Shown here: piece by piece, positions 55,510 to 64,000 of the stretch | Numbering within the stretch: position 1 is the first letter of the stretch | How the letters are laid out: each line of letters opens with the position of its first letter | Source: Closterium sp. NIES-65 | Lineage: Eukaryota > Streptophyta > Zygnematophyceae > Desmidiales > Closteriaceae | Assembly (NCBI GenBank): GCA_948144175.1 | Contig: CANXME010002013.1 | Coordinates: 501,501 to 565,500 of the forward strand | Length of the DNA: 64,000 bases | Reading direction: 5' to 3' | Program-made: the position numbers and the translations under genes | Notes under the pieces: generated by a model | What the model saw: the letters and a program-made list of their open reading frames with translations, nothing else | The model's database searches: none | Told to the model about the DNA's origin: nothing

Positions 55510-56465
55510 TTACTGCACTGTCACTTCCGCGACAGGAAGCTCGTACCTCGCATCATTCAAAACAATCACATCGCCGCTCTGCTTCACTATCGCCGCCTCC
55601 ACCACGACCAGCAAAAACGCAATTACCCTTTTCCCACCAATACAGTGACCTTCCCTCGACATTGAAAACCATGCGGCAGATGCCACTTGCCGCGTGAACC
55701 AGTCTCCCCGTGGACTGCTTTTGCGGTGAGTAGGGCACATTCCGTTTTGAAGAATAGGCTCGAGGCTGCTAGACCGAGTGCCATGAAACGCGAGGTCCAG
55801 ATTCCCATTTCCCTTGGTATCCATGTACGTTAAACCGTCGGCTGAAAGGTTTCATACGACAGCAGAGGGGGTATATGGAGGAAAGACACAGAAAAGGAAA
55901 TACGGGCTTGTTGTAACATCGCTGACGGTATGATGCAAAACGAGAAATGGATGAGCTTACCGAGAGCAGCATCAACTGGCAGATTCTGCGCAGCGGTGAC
56001 GAATTGCGTGAATAATGGCGACCGGGGCGTTAGGTAGGGGTTACGGCGAATATGCAGCACGACGGAGTTGCACTTCGACGCTCGCTGCTTCACGACATAC
56101 TCCACGTACGCCTCTGTTGTGAACGCATCAATAATTCGCTCCCACACTCTTTTTGAAAAGTTCCCAGCGGGGATGAGAGCCATGAACAGCTCCGTAACAG
56201 TCAGCTTTGGGATGAACAGAACCGGCCGCTCCTGCCCGCTTCGGGTGTTCCTCTGCCGCAGGCGTTTCAAGTCCAGCGTGTAAGTCGCGCCGTTAGGGTA
56301 AACACTCGACGTGAAGGTACCCAGGTCTACGTTGCTGAGGTTCCTCGAGGCCGCCTTGAGAATCTCGCGGGTCGTCGCACGGTCGTATTGCCGCCATTGG
56401 TTGTTGTCGCGCCAGTAGATGCCGGGAAGGCTGGGCGTCAAGCAGGGACGAAACTTGATGCACAT
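55510..56465 (-). CDS. WWE-domain ADP-ribosyltransferase (PARP-fold), copy 2 (278 aa)
   Basis: Two exons: 56465-55961 and 55841-55510 (837 nt). It is the same architecture as copy 1: WWE domain (IYWRDNNQWRQYDRATTR, YTLDLKRLRQRNTRSGQERP) and ART domain (FHGTRSSSLEPILQNGM, GDWFTRQVASAAWFS, VIVLNDARYELPVAEVTVQ). The intron that separates the two domains in copies 1 and 3 is absent here; instead a short in-frame bridge (IPAGNFSKR) joins them. The Tyr position before the Ser in AAWFS is Phe here (AAHYS in copy 1), so catalytic competence is doubtful. Confidence 0.8.
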
Positions 56466-58018
56466 GTTGTGACTCCAAGTTACCGCTGCAAGGCAAGAAC
56501 GCGCTTTGCTCGAAGTGCACTTGCTTGTCGTTGCTTTCGACGAGTGCCGATGAAAAAGTCAGGGAGCCGGAGGTTCGAGGCGCTGAGCGCGCCCGTTGTC
56601 AGGCTTGTCTGGGGCTGAACCATGGATTTAACCTGGTAGTTGCCCAGGACTTCTAAAATGTGGACTATTCAGTACAATCTGCAGCTTTACCCTGTTCGAA
56701 TGAAGTGCGTCAGTAGCCAGGTAAGCTTTCCAGGCTGGAGCTGGCGTGATATTTTTTTGTTCCAACATCATGAGATATTTTGGCCAACATTCAGTATACC
56801 GCCCTGACAAACACAAGTTTTGTAATATCGGAAGCCTGACAAACATAAGTTTTGTTATATCGGAAGCCTTTTTGTGTCGCCCCCTTTTTGCTTCCCCATG
56901 CCCTCATAACCCTTGCCTCGATCTCGCATAATCCGATCCGACCTCTTATTCCTTGGGCTTCGGTGATCCCATCTTCCCCGTTCTAATACATTGTTGTACA
57001 CGCCTTAATCACGCCGTCATCACACATCGCGAATCGTGTGACCATCCAGGCAGAATACGTCGTGCCTCGTGTCGCGTGCATCTTCAAAAATAAATTTCCG
57101 CATATTTCCGCCATGATCGCGCCTCGTGCCTCGTGGGCATAAGTCGTTTCCCCCCATCGTGCCTGCCATGACGCTTGTCGCGCATCGCGAACACGCACAA
57201 GCGTCATCTCATGCTATCTTCCACGCGCCTTGTTGCGGCTTGTTATAGATCGTCGGCCTTCCAAACAGCCTCGACTCAACAATACAGTCCCTAGTCCCTC
57301 AGAGTTCAGCTCTTCGAACCGCGAAAGAGAGATGCTGCATAGGGGTAGAGCTTCGGACCGCGAGAGGACATGCATGCATGGTTCACGAATCACCCAGGGG
57401 ATTCGCCCGAACGGTCCGTTCCCCTGGTGGTGATTCGTGAACCATGGAGCTGGACAGAATTCCGGGATGCTTTTCTTCCTGCATGCATAGCCGGCTGTCA
57501 TTTGCCGAGGATGAATTCCTCGCGGGTACCGTCGGGGGAATCATTGGACTGGATATTTCTTTCCCGTCGTAAGCGCTAACGAGTCCCCCGGGGCGGAGGG
57601 GAGTCACGGTCATGGGTCCGGATGACACCGCGCGCGCGCCACTTCCATGGTATGGCGCAAGCTGCTCGCTGCGCCCCACCCCGCTGCGCCGCGAGTTGAC
57701 ACCAACCGAAGGATGTTAAAGCATTCATATCTCTTTCCGCATGAAGCTCAATCTCTACCTGTGTCACACGGATGTTAAGACACTCTCACGCTGCCTGTGT
57801 CTTACGAAATCTCTGATTACTGCGGATTCATGATCTTACTCAGCTTTGCTCGTTCTCCTACGTCAAGGCTCCTAATCCAGCCGATTTGAGTCCAGCCAAA
57901 CGGCAGTTCCTGAATCCAGTGCGCCTGCAGAAGGGCGCTGCAAGAAGCAATAGATGGTGTGAGTTGAGTGGGTGCATAGGGGATTGCGGTTGGGCCAGCT
58001 GCTAAGGCGCTGAGGCTC
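56466..58018. other. Intergenic region with a hairpin and macro-gene-like 5' flank
   Basis: 57055-57145 carries CGTCGTGCCTCGTGTCGCG and CGCCTCGTGCCTCGTGGGCA, the reverse complement of the repeat found upstream of both macrodomain genes, as expected if the plus-strand fragment at 58.0 kb is a third, inverted copy. A strong hairpin lies at 57377-57446. Confidence 0.65.
57377..57446. repeat. Hairpin with ~25-bp arms
   Basis: CATGGTTCACGAATCACC-CAGGGG pairs with CCCCTGGTGGTGATTCGTGA-ACCATG across a ~21-base loop. One bulge interrupts the stem. Confidence 0.88.
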
Positions 58019-58182
58019 ATGACGCTTGAAAGGAGAGAGCGCAGCAGTGGTGATGTGGGGATGGATCCAGGGGTAGGGATGCAAATTGCGGAGGGAGGGA
58101 GGAAGAGGTTGGTGAGGTGGTGTTCAGAGAGACGGGTGGGCAGGGGAATGGGAGTGGAAGGGGACGAGGCGGACTGGGAGCG

Positions 58183-58217
<35 letters not shown>

Positions 58218-59182
58218 TCCTCCTGCATCAGTGGCTGCAGAATCAGAATCAGCAGTATCATTACCAGCAGCAGCAGCAGCAAGCCCTCCTGCATCAGTGG
58301 CTGCAAAATCAGAATCAGCAGTATCATTACCAGCAGTGGCAGCAGCATCAGCAGCAGGAGTATTATTACCAGCAGTGGCAGCAGCTTCAGCTGTATCAGC
58401 AGCAGTACAACTCGCAGCAGTGGCAGCATGGGAGGCATAAGAACCTATCAGAGAGGGAGCATGATCGCATCATCATGTCGTCAGCACCCCTCCCATCACC
58501 ACCACCAATCTCTCACCCCAATCCTTTCCCTAGTGCTGAGCTCTTTCTCCTTGACCTCTCCCACCCGCCACGTCCTCCTCCTCCCCCTGCTGCTCCATCT
58601 GCTCGTGCCCTCTCTGCGTCCGCAGCAGCTGCGGCTGTGAGTGCAGTCCCAGCTCCTCCGTTCCAGAGGGTTCAGGACTCCCCGCGGACGCCTTTTCACG
58701 GTTTCGAGGAGCGTTGGGCCACTGAGGGAGCAAGGGGTAGAGGGGTTGAGAGGGCTGGAGGGGAAGTGCAAGGGGAGGGGATGGGGAGTGGGGCCGTGTG
58801 GAGGGCACTGCAACTAGCAGTAGCGGGTGTCGGCGGGGCTGTAAAGGGTGTGACTGTGTGTATAGGTAAGGCTCTGGGTTTCGTAATGCTTGGAGGGGGA
58901 GGGAGCATTAGGAGTGATGTGGAAGAGGAGTGTGGGATAAAGATGCGAGGAGGGGAGGGAGCAAGGAAGAGGTGGGTGAGGATGAGGGGTTCAGGCCGAG
59001 GAGTGGACAGGGGAGTTGCAGTGGTGTTGGTGGAAGAGGGGAGAAAGCGGAAGAGGAAGCGGAGAGGGAGTGGGGAGAAGAGGAAGCGGTCGAGGGGTAG
59101 TGGCTGCTATGGCAGTGGGGGAGAGGTGGGAGCAGCAGGAGCAGCAGGTTTTTTGGCAACAGCAACACCAGAGGCAGGATAA
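58019..59182 (+). pseudogene. Truncated third copy of the macrodomain-gene leader
   Basis: An open frame of 387 codons encodes EADWEREQQQQQ, a Gln/Tyr/His-rich stretch with two LLHQWLQNQNQQYHYQQ repeats, QHGRHKNLSEREHDRIIMSSAPLP and PSAELF, all matching exon 1 of macrodomain gene 2. A later segment (GKALGFVMLGGGG..., GEGARKRW) matches a part that lies earlier in gene 2, so the fragment is internally rearranged. No macrodomain follows: downstream only a further MSSAPFPS echo (59326) and unrelated sequence. It could be expressed as a Gln-rich protein, but a pseudogene fragment is more likely. Confidence 0.7.
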
Positions 59183-59944
59183 GTAGCATCAGTATCAGCA
59201 GCAGCACGGAGCCTGCTGTTTCAGAAGCAGTCGCCGCAGCAGTACAGCAGCAACGCAACACCATGAGCTGTAGTGGCAACATGGACGTGAGAGATGTGTT
59301 ATTTGAATAGCTGAATCGTTTCAACATGTCGTCAGCACCCTTCCCATCGCTATCTCCATTCGCACACGTATGTGTCCCCCAGGGGTGATTTGGAGCTGGT
59401 GTTGGGGAAGCTAGGAGCTGTGTTGTTGAAGCTTGGGGTTGACTGGACTTGTTATTGTTAGGCAGAAAATTTTGGGCATCTTCATAGTAAGTTATGTTTT
59501 CTGGTCTGTTCTTTCCATATTAACACTATTGTTTTTTCCATGCATGAAACGTCAGCTCTGGTACAGCAATGCCAGGCTATCGCAAGCACATGTACATTGT
59601 ACTTAGTAATTTGTAGAAATCTGCAACTCCATGTACATGGTCCATTGATTTTCTATGTACAAGGTGACCACCCCAGCTTGGATAATCCATCCCCTTCAAG
59701 CTGTATGCTCCATTCCTATTTATATACAAACTTCGGCTTGGACCTGACTACACTTGTCGAGCATCCAGAGGCTCCAAGACGAGACGTGCAATCAGCAACT
59801 CATTCATCCCATCCAGCAGTCTTGCAAGCACGTATGCGAACGGTGGCGAAACGAATTACCAGCCCAACGAGATCGCAAGACTCGTGTCAGAGAAGTTATT
59901 CCCGCCCTTTCCTGCTATGATTTCCGATTCAGCTTTCCCGCTCT
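59183..59944. other. Intergenic region
   Basis: After the pseudogene fragment, sequence becomes more AT-rich. I see no gene. The 3' flank of WWE-ART copy 3 begins at about 59940. Confidence 0.5.
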
Positions 59945-61159
59945 TTACTGCACTGTCACCTCCGCGACAGGAAGCTCGTAGCGCGCGTCACTCAGTACAA
60001 TCACATTGCCGCTCTCCCTCTCCGTCACCACCACTTCCTTCACCACAAGCAGAAAAAACATTATCACCTTCACACCGCCATTCCAGCCGCCACTTTCCCT
60101 GATCATTGAGTATTGCTTAGCAGTGGACACTTGCCGCGCGAACCAGTCTCCGTGTGGAGTGCTTTTGTGGTGGGTAGGGCTCATTCCGTTTTGCAGAATA
60201 GGGTCGAGGCTGCTGGAGCGAGTACCGTGAAACGCGAGGTCCAGAGTTCCTGCTTCTTCGGTGTCCATGCACGTCAGTCCTCTGACTGAAAAAGGTTTTG
60301 CATACGACAGGACAGGGTGGATGCATGGAGAATCCGGAGAAACAACTTTGAAGAAAAACGAAAACAGCAGGGATATGGATCCGTCAAAACACGAGCACGA
60401 GAACTGTTGCAGAGAGCAGCATGATCTTGAGAGCAGCATGAGCTGGCTCGTGGAGCACAAGAGGAAAGGGCGAAGGCAGCAGAGAGCATACCGAGAGCAT
60501 CATCGGGTGGCAGGTTCTGTGCAGTCTCGAGAAACCCCTTCACCAACGGCGATTCAGATGTCAGGTACGGGTTTCGGCGAACATGCATCACGACCGAATT
60601 GCACTTCGCCGCTCGCTGAGTTACCACGTGCTTCACGTAAGCCTCCGAGGTGAACGCATCGATGATGATCTTCCACACCTGACAAATACAATCCAGCTCA
60701 ATCCAGCCCGAATCAGATTCCGAATGCGACTTGTCATGTCGATCAGAAGTTGTGGAAGCTATTTAAACGGCCTTACAACAAATCATCACAGCTGCGCTGT
60801 TAGTTAACAGTTCAGTGAACTTACGACGGGTATCATGCATAAAGATAGAAGCTTACCACAGAAGGAGTCATCACAGCAACGCTAAGCTCCCAAAGCGTCA
60901 GGTTCGGGATGACTAGAACCGGGCGCTTCTGTCCGGTTTTCGTGTTCTTCTGCTGCAGGCCCTGCAGGTCCAGCTTGTACTTTGCGCCTTTCGGGTGAAC
61001 TTTTGACGTGAAATCCATGTGCATGCTGGTAAGACCCTGCGACGCCGCCTTGATTATCGCGCGGGTCGTGGTGCGGTCGTACTGCTTCCAATCCTCTTCG
61101 TCGCGCCAGTAGATGCCGGGAACCACGGGGTCCGCGATGGGGGGAAAATGGAGGCACAT
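59945..61159 (-). CDS. WWE-domain ADP-ribosyltransferase (PARP-fold), copy 3 (276 aa)
   Basis: Three exons: 61159-60857, 60678-60492 and 60285-59945 (831 nt), with intron positions and phases equal to copy 1. WWE domain: PGIYWRDEEDWKQYDRTTTR and YKLDLQGLQQKNTKTGQKRP. ART domain: KCNSVVMHVRRNPYL, LAFHGTRSSSLDPILQNGM, GDWFARQVSTAKQYS and VIVLSDARYELPVAEVTVQ. The candidate third catalytic position is Asn (SGNVIV) where copies 1 and 2 have Asp (SGDVIV). The most diverged of the three copies. It keeps the His-Gly-Thr and a Tyr in KQYS. Confidence 0.82.
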
Positions 61160-62095
61160 GGTGTCCGCTCCAAGTTACTACTGTTGAAAGTTATCGCTCT
61201 TAACTTAGGCCGCGTTCACGCCTTTATCACCTTTATCGCATCGCTCCTAAGGCAGTGTCACGCTCAGCTAACCAAGTACCGCATCATCCCATCACCAAAA
61301 TGGAATGTCCCGAAACTGTCCCAAAATATTCTTTTCGAATACTTTCGGGACAGGTAGAAAAGTGTCTCGAAAGACACTTTCGAGACTAAAAGTGAAATGT
61401 CCTGAAAGTGGATCGCCCAACTGACCCGAAAGTGTCTTTCGAGACACTTTTGGGACACATTCGAGACCTCTCTTCCTGTAGCATTGAGGACTCTCCCACG
61501 GACAGATTCGGGACGTGTCTGGGTTTGCTTGCATTGCAACTGCCTCTCTTGCGTTTGGTCTTAAAACCCCATTGTATTTAAAACAAGACATTAATACAAT
61601 GCTTACAAATAGAAACGCTAATGCATAATTCTTGCACCATGATGTATACAAATTGCCACAACTTCCAAAACCATAAGGCTCAAATATATTATCTGGCATA
61701 ACACAAAAACACCGCAACATCTAAGTAGTGGCTTCAGTTGAGTCATAATAAACGTTGTGCAGACATGAAGTAATCAATATTACCCTTGAACCGACGAAGT
61801 TGTTAGAAGACAATTACAAAAATGAATTGATCCAATTATAATGTATTGAACCGCAACATAGGCATATAGTATGCTGGAAAACATCATTTGTTCGTCATTG
61901 AGGTTAGAAAACAAAGCTCCAGAACAGAATCAAAAAAACTTACCGTCGACGAAAACATTGACATCTCCTTTCTGTTCAGACAGATCTTACAATCAAACAA
62001 CAACGTTGACACACCAAACATTTTTGTTTACAATAAAATAACAATTTTCAAGAAAATGAAATTGCAAGAAAACGTGCAAGTGAAGTAGATGATTC
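61160..62095. other. Intergenic region with nested inverted repeats
   Basis: 61300-61520 is dense in GTCTCGAAAGACACTTTCGA-type inverted repeats and TTTCGGGAC/GTCCCGAAA words. The remainder to 62095 is AT-rich with no gene seen. Confidence 0.65.
61345..61470. repeat. Cluster of GTGTCT-CGAAAG palindromes
   Basis: AAGTGTCTCGAAAGACACTT (61362-61381) is a near-perfect hairpin, and its reverse form GAAAGTGTCTTTCGAGACAC recurs at about 61430-61449. The stretch could be a small foldback element or a MITE remnant; I found no clear ends. Confidence 0.65.
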
Positions 62096-62438
62096 TGTTG
62101 GAAATCCGAATACAGTATAACGAATACTGTATACCAGTGTGCTGTTTGGTTTTAGTGTAGTCCTCTTTATAAGCTTCCAGGTCCTACAATTATTGTAGGG
62201 GCCAGAATTATTGGAGGTCAGCATTATTGGAGGGTAGAGGGTACAATTATTGGTACACCATTATTGGTGTGAGTGGGTCATTCTGGAGGGGTAGCTGGAT
62301 GCATATATACCCTGCTGTGTCACATCATTGAGTACACATTGTGTCATCATTTTACTTTTCAATGATCAATGCAAGATTTCTATCTTGTTCTTTTCTACAA
62401 ACACGTTTCCGCTACGCTGGCACTATGCCTTTCTAGCA
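62096..62438 (+). mobile_element. 5' LTR of a Ty1/copia retrotransposon
   Basis: The LTR starts TGTTGGAAAT, a common copia beginning, and ends TTCTAGCA directly before the primer-binding site. It contains a TATA-like CTTTATAAG at about 62164 and tandem ATTATTGG/ATTATTGGAGG motifs at 62190-62270. The element's 3' LTR lies beyond the window. Confidence 0.85.
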
Positions 62439-62450
62439 TGGTATCAGAGC
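62439..62450 (+). other. Retrotransposon primer-binding site (initiator Met tRNA)
   Basis: TGGTATCAGAGC is complementary to the 3' end of plant initiator methionine tRNA and immediately follows the LTR CA end, as in most plant copia elements. Confidence 0.93.
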
Positions 62451-62628
62451 TACTCTAGGGGGCATGCTGCCAAAACTGGTTCAGGAATTTACTGGCATAC
62501 AGTTTGGATAGGTACCTGCATACAGTCGGAGTACCGCACACCTGGTCTACGCTTTCGTACACCTGGTGTTCGCCGTTGGTTACAACTGCGCGTTTACCGC
62601 ACACTTGGTGGACGGTTTTGTCAAGGTC

Positions 62629-64000
62629 ATGGCGCACTTCGATGGCGAAGTGGATCCTGGATATGCGGCTTTCGAAGAAGCCATCATGGCTCAGCATGAG
62701 CACCTGGAAAGCATGATTGCAAGGGCACCACCAACTCTCCAAGCTTCGTTAAGGGACAAGTTTGGAATGACAATCCAGCCAAGAGCAAAACTCTCTCATG
62801 AGTTCAGCAATCCGTCCACCCATGAACAATCTCATTCAAGCACTCCACGTACTAACCAAACTCGTGCAAATGTTCATGCAGGAATTGATGGTGAAGGGGA
62901 AATGGGCATACCTCAAGGAGGAGAGTCATCCCAATGGAGGGATGCATCCGTCCAAGGAGAGGAGATCGCCAATTCCGCACCTCAATCATCCATGCAAAGG
63001 GAAGCACGGAGGAGGAATGATGAGTATCGGAGTGCAGTGTTTGGTGGGATGAGAAGTGGACAGATTGGGCATCAGGGTGACAGAAGTGGTGAAGTGGGCG
63101 TGGAAGGTGTGGGATTCGCCTCCTACACTATTGGTGCTCCCCCACTACGACGACTTGCGACCAACTCCCATCCCATTGGAGTTCTTCCCATGCCCAGGTC
63201 TCACCTTCATGGCGACAACATCATCCCTCCACGTGCACATCGTCCACCAATCAGCGCACACTCTGTGGACAGCATGGGGCGGATGGGATACGGAATGCAG
63301 TCAAATGGTGTCATGCGACGGGATCAGGTGGAAGTGCTGGAACGTCAACTTGGTGGACAGAATGGAGATATGCGGCGCACGGTACAGCTACCTCGACCGT
63401 CAACCATGCCTACTCTCTTCGACCCCGCACCACGTGAATATACGGACGAAGACAAGGAACGACTGTCACGCAAAATGGTGGGAGCAACGGTGGACAAGGC
63501 ATTCACCACCACTCCGTTTGACAGCTCAAATTTCCGCGAATGGGCACTACGGTTTCGTATGAACCCCCGCGTCACGAATCTGTGGGAGTTCTTTGTGACC
63601 CTGCAGTATCCGGTTACCATGGGAGATGGTGACATTGACGACGCTATGGGGCGGCTGGAAATGCTACAGGCGGATTACTCCCAGCGTGCGGCACTCGCCT
63701 TTTGGGTCCTATTGCACAGCGTGAGCGCCACGATTCAACTACAGCTAGACATGTTCCAGGAATCCTACAGCCCGGCTTATGAAGCATGGGAGTATTTGAT
63801 GGACACTTACCAGGCCAAAGATTCGGTGGCGAAGGTCTCTCTCTTGAAGCAGTTGGACAACCTGAAAATGGGGAACACCGAAAGGGTGGAGGAGTACGTC
63901 AACCGCGCAACAGCAATCCGGGACAAGTTAGCACTCGCGGGGAAGATGGTGGATGAAGATACCTTCACCTTAAATCTGCTCACCGGACTACCAGTGCATT
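62629..64000 (+). CDS. Copia Gag polyprotein, 5' part (runs off the window)
   Basis: An open frame of 457 codons from ATG 62629 continues past 64000 without a stop. The first ~270 residues are a hydrophilic, Gly/Ser/Arg-rich leader unlike the short start of most copia Gags. From about residue 290 the UBN2-type Gag fold is clear: NFREWALRFRMN, then AWEYLMDTYQAKDSVAKVS, LLKQLDNLKMGNTERVEEYV, and IRDKLALAGKMVDEDTFTLN leading to LLTGLPVH. The zinc knuckle, protease, integrase and reverse transcriptase would lie downstream. No frame break is visible, so the element may be recent. Confidence 0.9.
   Translation, partial: MAHFDGEVDPGYAAFEEAIMAQHEHLESMIARAPPTLQASLRDKFGMTIQPRAKLSHEFSNPSTHEQSHSSTPRTNQTRANVHAGIDGEGEMGIPQGGESSQWRDASVQGEEIANSAPQSSMQREARRRNDEYRSAVFGGMRSGQIGHQGDRSGEVGVEGVGFASYTIGAPPLRRLATNSHPIGVLPMPRSHLHGDNIIPPRAHRPPISAHSVDSMGRMGYGMQSNGVMRRDQVEVLERQLGGQNGDMRRTVQLPRPSTMPTLFDPAPREYTDEDKERLSRKMVGATVDKAFTTTPFDSSNFREWALRFRMNPRVTNLWEFFVTLQYPVTMGDGDIDDAMGRLEMLQADYSQRAALAFWVLLHSVSATIQLQLDMFQESYSPAYEAWEYLMDTYQAKDSVAKVSLLKQLDNLKMGNTERVEEYVNRATAIRDKLALAGKMVDEDTFTLNLLTGLPVH

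Overview
The window is nuclear DNA from a green-lineage eukaryote, most likely a streptophyte. Evidence: intron-rich genes with GT-AG splice sites; a trichome-birefringence-like (TBL/DUF231) wall-polysaccharide acetyltransferase; a chloroplast PETs-type S1/EF-Ts polyprotein with a transit-peptide-like leader; a strictosidine-synthase-like gene; and a Ty1/copia element with an initiator-Met tRNA primer site. Moderate GC, very repetitive introns and compact spacing suit a charophyte alga or bryophyte-grade plant. I cannot name the species.

Layout. (1) 1-7.4 kb: 3' part of a strictosidine-synthase-like gene (+), whose last exon lies in a ~1.2 kb tandem duplication shared with the tail of the neighbouring gene; one copy is split by an apparently intact 3.8 kb hAT transposon with a perfect 8-bp target duplication and an empty site still present in the other copy. 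(2) 7.3-9.1 kb: cytosolic GAPDH (-). (3) 10.8-18.7 kb: TBL gene (+), introns packed with degraded exon copies and minisatellites. (4) 20.3-27.8 kb: PETs (-), head-to-head with (5) 29.0-32.3 kb: condensin subunit CAP-H (+). (6) 32.9-35.3 kb: unknown small membrane protein (+), with a membrane exon present five times. (7) 36.3-61.2 kb: an ADP-ribosylation cluster, with two tandem macrodomain genes (317 and 2275 aa by my exon models), a truncated third copy of the macrodomain-gene leader, and three WWE-plus-ADP-ribosyltransferase (PARP-fold) genes in mixed orientation. (8) 62.1-64 kb: 5' LTR and gag of a copia retrotransposon running off the end.

The most unusual signals are these. First, about two dozen short palindromes of the form TTTTGAG-NNNN-CTCAAAA, where the outer arms are constant and the 4-bp centre varies (GCGC, TCGA, AATT, ACGT) but stays self-complementary. 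Nearly all sit at the junction between two tandemly duplicated, slightly diverged segments, and all lie between 14.7 and 49.9 kb. Second, almost every multi-exon gene carries 'exon echoes', i.e. tandem partial exon copies including splice sites. Third, ADP-ribose writers (WWE-ART) and readers/erasers (macrodomain) are clustered and multiplied together, which looks like a rapidly evolving ADP-ribose signalling or defence locus.

Exon coordinates were derived by hand from splice signals and reading-frame continuity. Models whose summed exons give an open frame are GAPDH, TBL, CAP-H, the 287-aa membrane protein, both macrodomain genes and all three WWE-ART genes. Where an exon exists in several copies, which copy is spliced in is uncertain.
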